Below the pieces are notes generated by a model. The model saw only the letters and a list, made by a program, of their open reading frames with translations, was not told where the DNA came from and did no database searches. The position numbers and the translations under genes were made by a program. Shown one piece after another: positions 9,803-18,244 of a stretch of DNA of 64,000 bases (positions are counted from its first letter, which is position 1; every line of letters begins with the position of its first letter). Source of the DNA: Roseobacter denitrificans OCh 114 (lineage in GTDB: Bacteria > Pseudomonadota > Alphaproteobacteria > Rhodobacterales > Rhodobacteraceae); contig NC_008209.1 in assembly GCF_000014045.1 (NCBI RefSeq), positions 3,185,001-3,249,000 on the forward strand. The letters are read 5' to 3'.

Positions 9803-10229
9803 CGATTTCAGCTTTCGACGTCAAGGACGCAGCCGCGCCGCCCTTTTGACGGTTACGGGCGTTTGGAGCGTGCTGATCCTGTTGAGTATCACCGTCGATG
9901 CCGCGCCCTGGCTGATGCTGGCGGTCGCGGCTTTTACCCTGCCTGCTCTTTGGGAACTTTACAGCAACCCGGCCTCGGGCCTCGATTTTCGCCCCGATCG
10001 GATAACATGGTTCACCGGGCGCAGGCAGGCAGCGATCAACTGGTGCGAGATTGACCGCTTTCGCCTCGATACCCGGCTGGATTTTTCAGTGCGGGCGACC
10101 GCCGTTCTGACCAGTGGGCGCAAAATCAGACTGCCCTATGAATGCACGCCCCATCACGCATTGCTCGAAGCCGCGCTCAACGCCCGGGGCGTCCGCACAG
10201 AGCGACACCATTTTTCGCTGATTGGCTGA
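9792..10229 (+). CDS. Two-helix membrane protein with PH-like cytoplasmic domain, unassigned
   Basis: A 145-aa protein starting at a GTG that overlaps the end of the SDR gene by 11 bases. A short cytoplasmic N-terminus is followed by two hydrophobic segments (about residues 18-50). After them comes a soluble stretch with alternating strands (LDFRPDRITWFTGRRQAAINW ... IDRFRLDTRLDF, in two parts), resembling the bacterial PH-like domains found behind two membrane helices. I do not recognise a named family. It is probably co-transcribed with the SDR. Confidence 0.65.
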   Translation: MDADDFSFRRQGRSRAALLTVTGVWSVLILLSITVDAAPWLMLAVAAFTLPALWELYSNPASGLDFRPDRITWFTGRRQAAINWCEIDRFRLDTRLDFSVRATAVLTSGRKIRLPYECTPHHALLEAALNARGVRTERHHFSLIG

Positions 10230-10241
10230 GCCAGCGGCAGA

Positions 10242-10844
10242 TCACTGGACCTGACAAAACGGCTGATCGTTGAGCCATCCGGCGATGTCACGCTGTTTGG
10301 ACGGCACACGCAACGGCCCCCAATCGGCGGCCACACCGCGCCAGCGTCCGTCGTAATCCTCGATCACACCATCGCGCGGCACCGTAACCGCCATGATCCG
10401 GATTGCGCAGCTAAGGTTTGCACCACCATCCTTGAGCGCCTCGCCCGACCCGGCCCGACAGTCATACCCGCGCGCGGTCGCAGGCGAAATCTGCAGCAGC
10501 CCGAACCACTTGCCGTTGGGGTTCACGGCCGTGGGTTTGTAGGTGCTTTCGTGTTTGGCCAGTGCGGACATGAACCCGATCCAGAAGGCTTCGCGTCCCG
10601 CTTCGTCGGCCTCCGGATAGGCCGGACACCATTTTTCAATATCTTCCGGCACCATCTGAACCAACGGCGCGCCGTGACCATCAAGCGCCTCCAGTGCCGC
10701 CTCATTCCATTCTGCCTGTCCAGGCGCCGCACTCCAGCGCATCTGTGGCAAATCCCCCTCCGACAAGGCCGCTGCATCGCCACTTGCTTGCTGACACCCG
10801 GCCAGCACAAGCGCACTCAAACATATAACAATTGCGTGTCTCAT
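10242..10844 (-). CDS. Lytic transglycosylase-like lipoprotein (SLT fold)
   Basis: About 200 aa. A lipoprotein signal peptide ends in LVLAGC, with the lipidated Cys at residue 17 from the chosen ATG. The mature part has the SLT-domain pattern: SALAKHEST with the catalytic-type glutamate, then GLLQIS and a later C-x-I region. The fold cleaves peptidoglycan glycan strands to form anhydro-muropeptides, at the inner or outer membrane depending on sorting. A second ATG 24 bases upstream (10868) is possible. Neither has a strong ribosome site. It is convergent with the membrane protein gene, with 12 bases between the stops. Confidence 0.75.
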   Translation of the reverse strand: MRHAIVICLSALVLAGCQQASGDAAALSEGDLPQMRWSAAPGQAEWNEAALEALDGHGAPLVQMVPEDIEKWCPAYPEADEAGREAFWIGFMSALAKHESTYKPTAVNPNGKWFGLLQISPATARGYDCRAGSGEALKDGGANLSCAIRIMAVTVPRDGVIEDYDGRWRGVAADWGPLRVPSKQRDIAGWLNDQPFCQVQ

Positions 10845-11085
10845 TCTGTGATATGCGTCCATTTTCACTGTTCTGACAAGACATCAGATATCAGATCGGC
10901 GGCAATCCGCAGGCCGGTTCAGGGCGATACCATGGCGGGCCGGGGCATCGTTCACGATCCCGGAACAACACCTGCATATTGTTCACCCTTCAGGGTCAAT
11001 AATCGTGATATCTCCGCGTGCGCGCCTTTTTTCGGCCCCAAAGCTGCGGCATTTTCTCAACCGTCATAGTTGAGGACGCGGGTAA

Positions 11086-12357
11086 ATGGTTTTGTCGACG
11101 ATGCTGGGGTTTAAAGACCTGTTCAGGCCGGTGCGCCGTGCCGGATCGGCACCGGCAACGCCGCTGGACGCACAGGACGATGCCGATGCGCGCGCGCTCG
11201 ATGCCATAACGATCCCCTGCCCTGATCCGACCGAAGAAGAACGCATTCGCGACGCGCATCAGGCGCGCGGTCAGTTCCTTGCCCGCCAAGAGAAATGGCA
11301 CAGGTTGAGCCGGGAGATGGCGGTTGCCGATCTGACCCGCTCCATCACGCCGGCAGCGATGCCCGTCGCGGATTTGCTGTGTTTTGGCGCGCGTGCCGAT
11401 GTGGTGGCGGCCGTTGAACATGCGTTCATGGAGGGCAGCCCGCCGCGCAGCGCGCCACTGACCGAAGGGATCGACGCGCTGGAGCGGATGATCGCCAGCG
11501 CTCCGAGCGACCCCTACCGCGCGATTACCGTGGCACAGGCGCATATGGATATCGGCTGGGCCTGGCGGCGAAGCCCCGGCAAACGTTGCGGTCCCCCCCG
11601 GAACCCACCCGCCTTTTACACGCATTTCGAGCGTGCACGCGCTATCCTTACACCATTCGCGCATCTGTCCGACAGTTCACCCCTGTTCCACACAACGTGG
11701 TGCATGCTGAACGCGCAAAGCGTGTCCCCCCCGTCGCGCCTTGCCCGGGACTATGAAACGCTGATCGACCTCAACCCGCTGAATCCGGCCTCGATGCGCG
11801 CGTTGGGAACCTATCTTTCGCCCCGCTGGTACGGCAGCCACCAGGACGTCGAGATCCAAGCCCGCCGCACCGCCGCGCGCACGCAAAACGCATGGGGGGC
11901 CGCGGGGTATGCCTGGGTGATGTTTGACACATTGGCCGATGATCCGGTCGCCTGCGCCAATCTGGACGTGGCATTTTTCATCGAGGGTCTGGAAGATATC
12001 CTGACCCGCCAGACCGATCAGCATACGGCGAATCTGGTTGCGGCCTATTGCGCCCGCACAATCGGCGCAAAGCGCACCGGCGATCCAAAGGCGGATGCTG
12101 TGCGCACCCAGATTACGGATTGCGCGCATTGGATCGTGCGCAAACACCTCAAAGAGGTGCACGCCATGGTTTGGGCCCACGCAGCCCACGGGTTTGACAA
12201 CGCGATGCGCGTGCGCTCATCGCGCTGGTTTGCCGCCAAGGGGCGGCAGACCGCCCTGCGCACGCTGGCCGGTTTGTTCCGCCACGACATTGCCAGAGGA
12301 CAGCGCATCACATTCACCACCGACGGCCCCGTCGTCGCAGAATACCGAAGTACATAG
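11086..12357 (+). CDS. Unassigned 423-aa protein, probably helical-repeat
   Basis: A soluble protein without signal peptide or membrane segment. The N-terminus (about 1-60) is low-complexity and basic/acidic mixed. The rest is alpha-helical in character, with TPR-like blocks such as DYETLIDLNPLNPASMRALGTY and repeated aromatic/alanine pairs. I cannot assign a family. A DUF4034-type helical repeat protein is one possibility. The codon use matches its neighbours. The next gene starts 13 bases downstream, so the two are probably one operon. Start at the ATG 11086. A second ATG at 11101 is an alternative. Confidence 0.7.
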   Translation: MVLSTMLGFKDLFRPVRRAGSAPATPLDAQDDADARALDAITIPCPDPTEEERIRDAHQARGQFLARQEKWHRLSREMAVADLTRSITPAAMPVADLLCFGARADVVAAVEHAFMEGSPPRSAPLTEGIDALERMIASAPSDPYRAITVAQAHMDIGWAWRRSPGKRCGPPRNPPAFYTHFERARAILTPFAHLSDSSPLFHTTWCMLNAQSVSPPSRLARDYETLIDLNPLNPASMRALGTYLSPRWYGSHQDVEIQARRTAARTQNAWGAAGYAWVMFDTLADDPVACANLDVAFFIEGLEDILTRQTDQHTANLVAAYCARTIGAKRTGDPKADAVRTQITDCAHWIVRKHLKEVHAMVWAHAAHGFDNAMRVRSSRWFAAKGRQTALRTLAGLFRHDIARGQRITFTTDGPVVAEYRST

Positions 12358-12370
12358 GAAAGGACGCATC

Positions 12371-12853
12371 ATGGGAGAGATACCTGACGACGCCACCCAT
12401 TGGGACACTGGCGACTGGATAGAATGGCATCGCACCTCTTTAGGGGTGGATCACAGACCCTGCGCGGCTGCGGCACAGGACCAGCAGGCGCAGATGACGG
12501 CCCTGCACATCAACCTGTTGCGCGCCGCCAAGGGGTATTTTGAAATGACAGGCCACCACCTGCCGGTCTACCCGCAGATCGCCCATGTGCATGCCGCGAT
12601 TTTCTGCGACCTTCCTATGGACGGGCCCGACCGCACCTGCGCGCAGACCGGTGTCGAGGTCGCATGCCTTGCGCCACACAGCCCATCAGACGAGGTGGAG
12701 GTGGATCTGTCGCATGACTTTGTGACGCTGATCGTTGTGAAGATTTCGGATGACTTTACGGCGCAGGCCCGGATGATCAGCCGCGCCGATCTGCCCAAAT
12801 CCAAGGACGGGCCCTATCGCGTGGCATGGCAAGCGCTGCCGCACACGTTCTAG
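12371..12853 (+). CDS. Unassigned 160-aa cytoplasmic protein
   Basis: An acidic 160-aa protein beginning MGEIPDDATHWDTGDWIEWH. The middle (HLPVYPQIAHVHAAIFCDLP) and the strand-like DLSHDFVTLIVVKISDD suggest a small alpha/beta domain. No catalytic motif is recognised. AGGAAAGGA precedes the ATG at 12371. Longer in-frame extension upstream overlaps the previous gene and has no protein character. It directly follows the 423-aa gene and likely acts with it. Function unknown. Confidence 0.72.
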   Translation: MGEIPDDATHWDTGDWIEWHRTSLGVDHRPCAAAAQDQQAQMTALHINLLRAAKGYFEMTGHHLPVYPQIAHVHAAIFCDLPMDGPDRTCAQTGVEVACLAPHSPSDEVEVDLSHDFVTLIVVKISDDFTAQARMISRADLPKSKDGPYRVAWQALPHTF

Positions 12854-12979
12854 GCCGATATGACAGGGACAGAACGCCCGGCATGCGGCGCGCGCGGTTG
12901 CGCACAACAGACACTTGCAGCAGATGGCCCACTGGCCTAAACCCTCGGTCCATGACGACTGGCCCGAGGGAGACTGCCC

Positions 12980-14491
12980 ATGCTCGATCTGACTTATGAG
13001 ACCCCCGCACCCAAGGTGATTTCCGGTGCGAAGGAAGACTGGGAACTGGTCATCGGCATGGAGGTGCACGCGCAGGTCACCTCGGCTGCGAAGCTGTTTT
13101 CCGCCGCCTCCACCCAATTCGGGGCCGAGCCGAACAATAATGTATCCTTCGTTGATGCGGCCATGCCCGGTATGCTGCCCACGATCAACGAATACTGTGT
13201 TGAACAGGCGGTGCGCACCGGGCTGGGCCTGAAGGCAGAAATCAACCTGCACAGCGCTTTTGACCGCAAGAACTATTTTTACCCGGATTTGCCACAGGGT
13301 TATCAGATCAGCCAGCTCTACCACCCGATTGTCGGTGAAGGCGAAGTGCTCGTCGAAATGGGCAACGGCACGGCCCGTCTGGTGCGGGTCGAACGCATTC
13401 ACCTTGAACAGGACGCAGGCAAATCGATCCATGATATGGACCCGAACATGTCCTTTGTGGACCTGAACCGCACCGGCGTCGCCCTGATGGAGATCGTCTC
13501 GCGCCCCGACATCCGCGGCCCCGAAGAAGCGGCGGCCTATCTGGGCAAACTGCGGCAGATCCTGCGCTATCTCGGCACCTGCAACGGTGACATGCAGTCG
13601 GGCGCCATGCGCGCGGACGTCAACGTGTCGATCTGCCGGCCCGGCCAGTACGAAAAATATCAGGCCACTCAGGACTTCAGCCATCTGGGCACGCGCTGCG
13701 AGATCAAGAACATGAACTCCATGCGGTTCATCCAACAGGCCATCGAGGTCGAGGCGCGCCGCCAGATCGCGATCGTCGAGGCTGGCGGTACGGTTGATCA
13801 GGAAACCCGCCTTTATGATCCTGACCGCAACGAGACACGCTCCATGCGCTCCAAGGAAGAGGCGCATGACTACCGCTATTTCCCCGACCCCGACCTGTTG
13901 CCGCTCGAAATCGAACAGGCATGGGTGGATGACATCGCCGCCAACCTGCCCGAACTGCCTGACGCCAAGAAGGCGCGGTTTCGCAATGATTTCGGTCTGT
14001 CGGATTATGACGCTTCGGTGCTGACCGCCGATCTGGATTCAGCGGGTTATTTCGAGGCCGTGGCGGCAGGCCGGGATGGCAAGATGGCGGCCAATTGGGT
14101 GATCAACGAACTCTTCGGGCGGCTCAAGAAAGAGGACCACGCCATCACGGACAGCCCCGTCAGCCCTGCACAATTGGGCGGCATTATCGATCTGATCGCC
14201 TCGGATGCGATCTCCGGCAAGATCGCCAAGGATGTCTTTGAAATCTGCTATACCACCGGGCGCGACCCGGCGGAGATCGTGGAAACCGAAGGCATGAAAC
14301 AGGTCACTGACACAGGCGCAATCGAGGCTGCCGTGGATGAAATCATCGCCGCCAACCCCGACCAGGTGGCCAAGGCGCGCGAAAACCCGAAACTTGCGGG
14401 CTGGTTCGTCGGTCAGGTAATGAAAGCGACAGGCGGCAAGGCCAACCCCAAAGTGGTCAACCAACTGATTGCAAAAAGGCTTGCAGAGTAA
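12980..14491 (+). CDS. gatB: Aspartyl/glutamyl-tRNA amidotransferase subunit B
   Basis: A 503-aa GatB, the kinase/transamidase subunit of GatCAB. GatCAB converts Glu-tRNA(Gln) (and often Asp-tRNA(Asn)) to the amide form. The N-terminal catalytic core reads [10 protein letters not shown] near residue 25, then [10 protein letters not shown] and the GatB signature around [15 protein letters not shown]. The C-terminal YqeY-like helical tail (about 360-503) binds the tRNA. GAGGGAGA precedes the ATG. GatA and GatC are not adjacent here, as is common in this group. A 325-bp non-coding stretch follows. Confidence 0.97.
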   Translation: MLDLTYETPAPKVISGAKEDWELVIGMEVHAQVTSAAKLFSAASTQFGAEPNNNVSFVDAAMPGMLPTINEYCVEQAVRTGLGLKAEINLHSAFDRKNYFYPDLPQGYQISQLYHPIVGEGEVLVEMGNGTARLVRVERIHLEQDAGKSIHDMDPNMSFVDLNRTGVALMEIVSRPDIRGPEEAAAYLGKLRQILRYLGTCNGDMQSGAMRADVNVSICRPGQYEKYQATQDFSHLGTRCEIKNMNSMRFIQQAIEVEARRQIAIVEAGGTVDQETRLYDPDRNETRSMRSKEEAHDYRYFPDPDLLPLEIEQAWVDDIAANLPELPDAKKARFRNDFGLSDYDASVLTADLDSAGYFEAVAAGRDGKMAANWVINELFGRLKKEDHAITDSPVSPAQLGGIIDLIASDAISGKIAKDVFEICYTTGRDPAEIVETEGMKQVTDTGAIEAAVDEIIAANPDQVAKARENPKLAGWFVGQVMKATGGKANPKVVNQLIAKRLAE

Positions 14492-14816
14492 TTCCCCTGC
14501 CTCAGCGCGGGGTCATTTGGTAGAATGAACCACCCGGGACAGAGGGCAAAAGCGGGGCTGACGCGCGCGAGCCGCGCAGGCCCAAGCGATTCTGTCCTGT
14601 TGCGCAGTGTCTTGCGTTTTTGCGCTTGGCTCAGGTGCAGCATTGGACTGGTCACAAGCAGGGGTGGAAAATCAAACACGCTATACGTGAACCATCCATC
14701 AGGTCACTGGTTTGTTGCTTTTCAGCGCCGCGAAAAGGGGACAAATCAGTGGTGGATTGGTTGCCAAATCGTTAATTTCTGTCAGAGCTGTAATAGAGAT
14801 TAAACGGAGTCGACGT
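14492..14816. other. Non-coding stretch between gatB and the VPLPA-sorted protein gene
   Basis: No convincing gene on either strand. It should hold the gatB terminator and the promoter of the next gene. I see no strong stem followed by T residues. Base composition drops toward AT-rich near 14760-14816. A ribosome site GGAG at 14806-14809 marks the end of the stretch. Confidence 0.5.
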
Positions 14817-15560
14817 ATAAATTCTGGTGTCAAATCACTCATCGCCGCATCAGCCTTGGCGCTTTGCCTGCCCGCAGTCGCAAGCGCGGCTACAATTATC
14901 AATTTTGAAAACGGTTATTCTGACGACGAAGAATTGACGTCTCCAACTGAGTTGTTGAACTCTCTTGGCAACGCAAGCGGCGTGACATTGACTGCACCCT
15001 CTGGAAGCATGACAGTTGAAGCCACCGGATCACCTGGCGGGGATACAATCGGCTTCGTAAACGATACAATGCGTCCAAACGATACCGACGATGACGCAAC
15101 TGCGGATTTGGGCAATTTCTTTCTGCGCACGACAAATGCACTAAGCGGTCCGCTCAATACAACACCGGTTTTCTCTTTGAGCTTTGCGGGTGGCGCATCC
15201 AGCGTATCCGGTGAAATCTGGGATATTGATGGCACAAGCGTAAACAATACCGAGCAATGGAACGTAACCGCAAACCTTCTGGGAGGCGGATCGTCATCAA
15301 TTCTCTCCTTCTTGGGATCATCGAATGGTAGTAACACCGCCACCTCGCTTGACGGCAAGGCTTGGGCTTTCTCTTTCTCCGGGTTGGGAACCATCACGTC
15401 GGTTGACTTCAACTTTGTCGGATCAGAAACAACCGGCATTGGCGCCGCAGTGGACAATCTGGTGATTGCGCCGGTGCCCCTGCCCGCCGGTGGGCTATTG
15501 CTGATCTCTGGCTTTGCGGTCGCAGCGGCAGTACGTCGCCGCAGGAAGCCAGCAGCCTGA
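14817..15560 (+). CDS. Secreted protein with VPLPA-CTERM-type sorting signal; apparent ATA start
   Basis: About 247 aa. A hydrophobic signal peptide (SLIAASALALCLPAVASA) is followed by a beta-rich, Ser/Thr/Asp/Gly-rich body. The C-terminus has the three-part sorting tag: VPLPAGG, a hydrophobic helix, and an RRRRK cluster. Proteins with such tags are cleaved and processed by exosortase-type membrane proteases and displayed or released, often with exopolysaccharide. GGAG at 14806-14809 sits seven bases before an in-frame ATA at 14817. No ATG, GTG or TTG lies between it and the signal peptide. A TTG at 14712 would add 35 residues without signal-peptide logic. Codon use is less GC-rich than the neighbours. 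Confidence 0.75.
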   Translation: MNSGVKSLIAASALALCLPAVASAATIINFENGYSDDEELTSPTELLNSLGNASGVTLTAPSGSMTVEATGSPGGDTIGFVNDTMRPNDTDDDATADLGNFFLRTTNALSGPLNTTPVFSLSFAGGASSVSGEIWDIDGTSVNNTEQWNVTANLLGGGSSSILSFLGSSNGSNTATSLDGKAWAFSFSGLGTITSVDFNFVGSETTGIGAAVDNLVIAPVPLPAGGLLLISGFAVAAAVRRRRKPAA

Positions 15561-15583
15561 TAAAATCTCTTTTGGAAACGATG

Positions 15584-15609
15584 GGGCCGGCAAAGCGCCG
15601 GCCCTTTTT
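15584..15609 (+). terminator. Rho-independent terminator of the VPLPA-sorted protein gene
   Basis: A perfect 8-bp stem GGGCCGGC/GCCGGCCC with loop AAAGC is followed by TTTTT, 24 bases after the stop codon at 15560. Confidence 0.9.
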
Positions 15610-16091
15610 ACTGGCCTATGTACTGACCTGGCCCCGCAGCCAAAATCCGCAGAACATTTGATTTTTCTTCAACCTGCTGAAAATCGAGGAAGCAGCGCAA
15701 CAAGGCAGGCAGGTTGGGTGCGTTCCTCCCTGTTTCTTGGACTGGATTGGCATCACTTCGGCTTCGTTCTGCAGCGGCTGATCGGGGGATTGCATCGGTG
15801 CGCTGCCGATGAAACACAACGCAGGCTGTGCCGACCAGAACGGAACATCGGCGCTGCTTGTCGTGAAACGCCAGCACTCGTTGTCATCCCCGTCTGGCGA
15901 CATACCTGAAACATCCCGTTACCCGTTGAAACCCTTGATTTCAGGCAGCGTTACGTGATCGAGGTTTTTCGCATGACCCTTTAGCATCCTTGGGTGATGG
16001 CCTAAGCTTCACCTCGCTCAGTCTGGATGAGCATGGCCGACGGGGATCATCACATAGACAGCGGCATCCGCTTCGCATTATCCTCGCAGCC
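15610..16091. other. Gene-poor stretch with one repeat copy
   Basis: About 480 bases without a gene I can support. A 95-codon open frame on the minus strand (15616-15903) has many Cys, Ser and Pro residues, no ribosome site, no family resemblance, and begins inside the dispersed repeat, so I treat it as chance. The right part (15891-15984) is repeat copy A. The last 100 bases should carry the promoter of the thioesterase gene. Confidence 0.5.
15891..15984 (+). repeat. Dispersed folded repeat, copy A (degenerate)
   Basis: Aligns with copies at 40412-40518 and 63600-63705. The shared blocks are a left part CGTCTGgCGA, CCTGAAAcATC, then GCGTTACGTGAT near 15949 and TTTTTCGCATGAC..TTTAG at the right end. 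The outermost left bases (CTAGAG) are lost. It lies alone in a gene-poor stretch. Confidence 0.7.
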
Positions 16092-16568
16092 ATGGAAACA
16101 ACTCTCTTTCGCTCATCCGTGATGAACGTGCGCCCCGAGTGGATCGACTATAACGGCCATATGAACATGGCCTATTACGCGGTGCTGTTTGATGAAGCCT
16201 CCGACGAAATCTACCCCCAGATCGGGTTTGGCCCGGCATATCAGAAAACCGGCTTCACGACCTACACCGCAGAATTCCACATCTGCTATCTGAGAGAGCT
16301 TCATCTACATGACCCTGTCACAGTCACGTTGCAGTTGCTGGATTTCGACGCAAAGCGCTTTCACTTCTATCAGGAGATCTGGCACGAGGACGGGTGGTGC
16401 GCTGCCACCGCCGAAGCCTTGTCGCTGCATGTCGATCAATCCGGTCCGCGCGTTGCCCCGATGCCGCGACATATCCTTGATAAACTGCGCAACCTGCATG
16501 ATGCGCATTCAAGATTGCCCCGCCCCGACAGGGCCGGACGGCAGATCGGGATCAGGCGCAAGGTCTGA
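16092..16568 (+). CDS. Hotdog-fold acyl-CoA thioesterase
   Basis: A 158-aa thioesterase of the 4-hydroxybenzoyl-CoA thioesterase type. The catalytic-type block PEWIDYNGHMNMAYY lies at about residues 15-29, followed by the long hotdog helix and strands such as FHICYLRELHLHDPVTVT. In roseobacters, very similar proteins act as thioesterases for betainyl-CoA or other short acyl-CoAs in carnitine breakdown, but no carnitine gene is adjacent, so the substrate is open. The ATG at 16092 begins the domain directly. A longer upstream frame is not protein-like. Confidence 0.8.
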   Translation: METTLFRSSVMNVRPEWIDYNGHMNMAYYAVLFDEASDEIYPQIGFGPAYQKTGFTTYTAEFHICYLRELHLHDPVTVTLQLLDFDAKRFHFYQEIWHEDGWCAATAEALSLHVDQSGPRVAPMPRHILDKLRNLHDAHSRLPRPDRAGRQIGIRRKV

Positions 16569-16687
16569 TTGCACCCCGCAGACAGGTGCCTGAACCGGCG
16601 CTGCAAAACGATCTGGCCGCGCAACAGACTTTCAGCCCACCTCATCCATTGCTATAGAACGGCGAAACCCATGTCGCAGGAGGGCAC

Positions 16688-17152
16688 ATGCAACGCTACG
16701 AATACAAGGTTATTGCCGCCCCGACACGCGGGTTGAAAGCCAAGGGGATCAAGACGGCGGAGGCGCGGTTCTCCCACGCATTGGAAGCCGTCATGAATGA
16801 GATGGCCGCTCAGGGCTGGGAATATCAGCGTGCGGAAACACTGCCATCAACGGAACGGTCCGGGCTGACCTCCACAACCACAAAATGGCGCAATGTGCTG
16901 GTGTTCCGCAGACCGGAAGTTTCCAGCGCAACACCGGTCACCGTTACCGAGGCCGCCCCGGATGAACCCAAGGCGGAGGAGTTACCCGAAATCACCACCC
17001 CCCAGACACCGCAAGATGACGCCTCCCACAGCGCCGGGGCCAGCCGTATGCTGCATGACAACGGCGTTGAGGAACTCAGTGATGTATCCGGTGTTACAAC
17101 GTCGCTCAAACAGTTGGCAGAAACACGAAAACCTGACAAAACAGATGATTAG
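16688..17152 (+). CDS. DUF4177 domain-containing protein
   Basis: 154 aa. Residues 1-80 form the DUF4177 domain: YEYKVIAAPTRG at the start, then EAVMNEMAAQGWEYQRAETLP and a final strand WRNVLVFRRP. The remaining 75 residues are low-complexity (Thr, Pro, Glu, Asp) and probably disordered. Function is unknown. The domain is small, cytoplasmic and often found as a single-gene unit. GGAGG lies four bases before the ATG. It is convergent with bolA, 9 bases apart. Confidence 0.85.
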   Translation: MQRYEYKVIAAPTRGLKAKGIKTAEARFSHALEAVMNEMAAQGWEYQRAETLPSTERSGLTSTTTKWRNVLVFRRPEVSSATPVTVTEAAPDEPKAEELPEITTPQTPQDDASHSAGASRMLHDNGVEELSDVSGVTTSLKQLAETRKPDKTDD

Positions 17153-17161
17153 AGCGCGACC

Positions 17162-17419
17162 CTAAACATTTACATCAAGTGCCAGCGCGTGGATTTGGGC
17201 AATCAGCTCAGGCCCGAGCGCGCCATGGATCGCACGGTGGCGCTGGATGCGGTTCATCCCGGCGAAGTGGTCCGAGCGGATCATCACATTGAAATGGCTC
17301 TCGACACCTTCGGTAAAGCCCGCGTGGCCCCGGTGGCTTTCGGTATCATCCACGACCTCCAGCAGGCGCGGCGCGAAGGCTTGTTGCAAGCTGTCTTCAA
17401 TATCTTGCCGTTTCGACAT
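17162..17419 (-). CDS. BolA family protein
   Basis: An 85-aa BolA-like protein. The recognisable pattern is the central ESHFNVMIRSDHFAGMNRIQRHR, the GPELIAQIHALAL helix and a histidine-rich first half (ESHRGHAGF). BolA proteins pair with monothiol glutaredoxins to form [2Fe-2S] complexes and act in iron-sulfur trafficking and stress morphology. It is divergent from the DnaJ-domain gene (76 bp between starts), an arrangement common in this order. Confidence 0.9.
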   Translation of the reverse strand: MSKRQDIEDSLQQAFAPRLLEVVDDTESHRGHAGFTEGVESHFNVMIRSDHFAGMNRIQRHRAIHGALGPELIAQIHALALDVNV

Positions 17420-17495
17420 TTTTTTCCCTCTGCCCCCTTCAATCTTTTCTCAGTCAGTCTAAACTACGCAACCTCGACTCGTATAGGTGCCAATC

Positions 17496-18122
17496 ATGAC
17501 AAAACCTGATCCATTTGGATTCGACATGTCCGTTTCTTCGTCCAAGAAGAAAAACCCACGCGGCAGACGCGGCATGTCCGGCGCCTCGGAAACGTCGAGA
17601 CGTATCTGCGACAAGGAGGGGTGCAATGATCCGGGCAAATACCGCGCGCCCAAAGCCCCCGATGTGCTGGATGACTATTACTGGTTCTGCCAGACCCATG
17701 TGCGTGAGTATAACCTGAAATGGAATTTCTTTGACGGGACCACCGAAGCCGAGATGAACGCGCAGATGTCCAAGGACAAGGTGTGGGAACGCAACACCAA
17801 ACCGATGGGCGACCCCGAAGCGCGCGCGTGGGCACGCCTTGGCATCGAGGATCCGCATCAGGTGCTGGGCTCCAACGCGACGCAAAACCCCGGAAAAGGG
17901 GCACAGTCCGGGCGCCGCCTGCCACCGACCGAACGCCGCGCCTTGGAAATCCTCGAAGCGAAAGACACCTGGAGCAAACCGGAAGTGCGCAAGGCCTACA
18001 AGGCGCTCATCAAGGTGCTGCATCCGGATATGAACGGCGGCGATCGCAGTCAGGAAGAACAATTGCAGGAAGTCGTCTGGGCCTGGGATCAGATCAAGGG
18101 CAGCCGGAACTTCAAAAGCTGA
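17496..18122 (+). CDS. DnaJ (J-domain) containing protein
   Basis: 208 aa with the J domain at the C-terminus (about 140-205), including the HPD motif in LIKVLHPDMNGGD needed to stimulate DnaK ATPase. The N-terminal part has a possible zinc-binding set (ICDKEGCNDPG then WFCQTH). It is a DnaJ-like co-chaperone without the Gly/Phe and zinc-finger order of true DnaJ. The ATG at 17496 is preferred. An ATG nine bases upstream is also possible. The bolA gene is divergent and cobST follows. Confidence 0.85.
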   Translation: MTKPDPFGFDMSVSSSKKKNPRGRRGMSGASETSRRICDKEGCNDPGKYRAPKAPDVLDDYYWFCQTHVREYNLKWNFFDGTTEAEMNAQMSKDKVWERNTKPMGDPEARAWARLGIEDPHQVLGSNATQNPGKGAQSGRRLPPTERRALEILEAKDTWSKPEVRKAYKALIKVLHPDMNGGDRSQEEQLQEVVWAWDQIKGSRNFKS

Positions 18123-18172
18123 CGGGCCAAACAGGCTGCGCAAATATCACCGCCCTTTCCCTTGCACCTGCT

Positions 18173-18186
18173 TGCAATATATTGCA
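18173..18186. promoter_or_regulatory. Perfect palindrome upstream of cobS, possible operator
   Basis: TGCAATATATTGCA is a perfect 14-bp palindrome 58 bases before the cobS start, in a 122-bp gap. A half-site TTGCAC lies 9 bases to its left. The regulator is not identified. Confidence 0.4.
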
Positions 18187-18244
18187 CGAGATGGCGCAGG
18201 TTCGCACCTGCCCCTCAACCACGTAATTCGAAGGACCAATTCTC

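Noticed and set aside
14525..14803. Open frames between gatB and the VPLPA gene
   Set aside because: No ribosome site, no family pattern and no codon bias; better read as regulatory sequence.
15616..15903. A 95-codon minus-strand open frame
   Set aside because: No ribosome site, odd Cys/Ser/Pro-rich composition, no family resemblance, and it begins inside a dispersed repeat.
17150..17165. TTAGAGCG..CTAAA between DUF4177 and bolA as a fourth repeat copy
   Set aside because: Only the ends resemble the repeat. The 80-base interior is missing, so chance is more likely.
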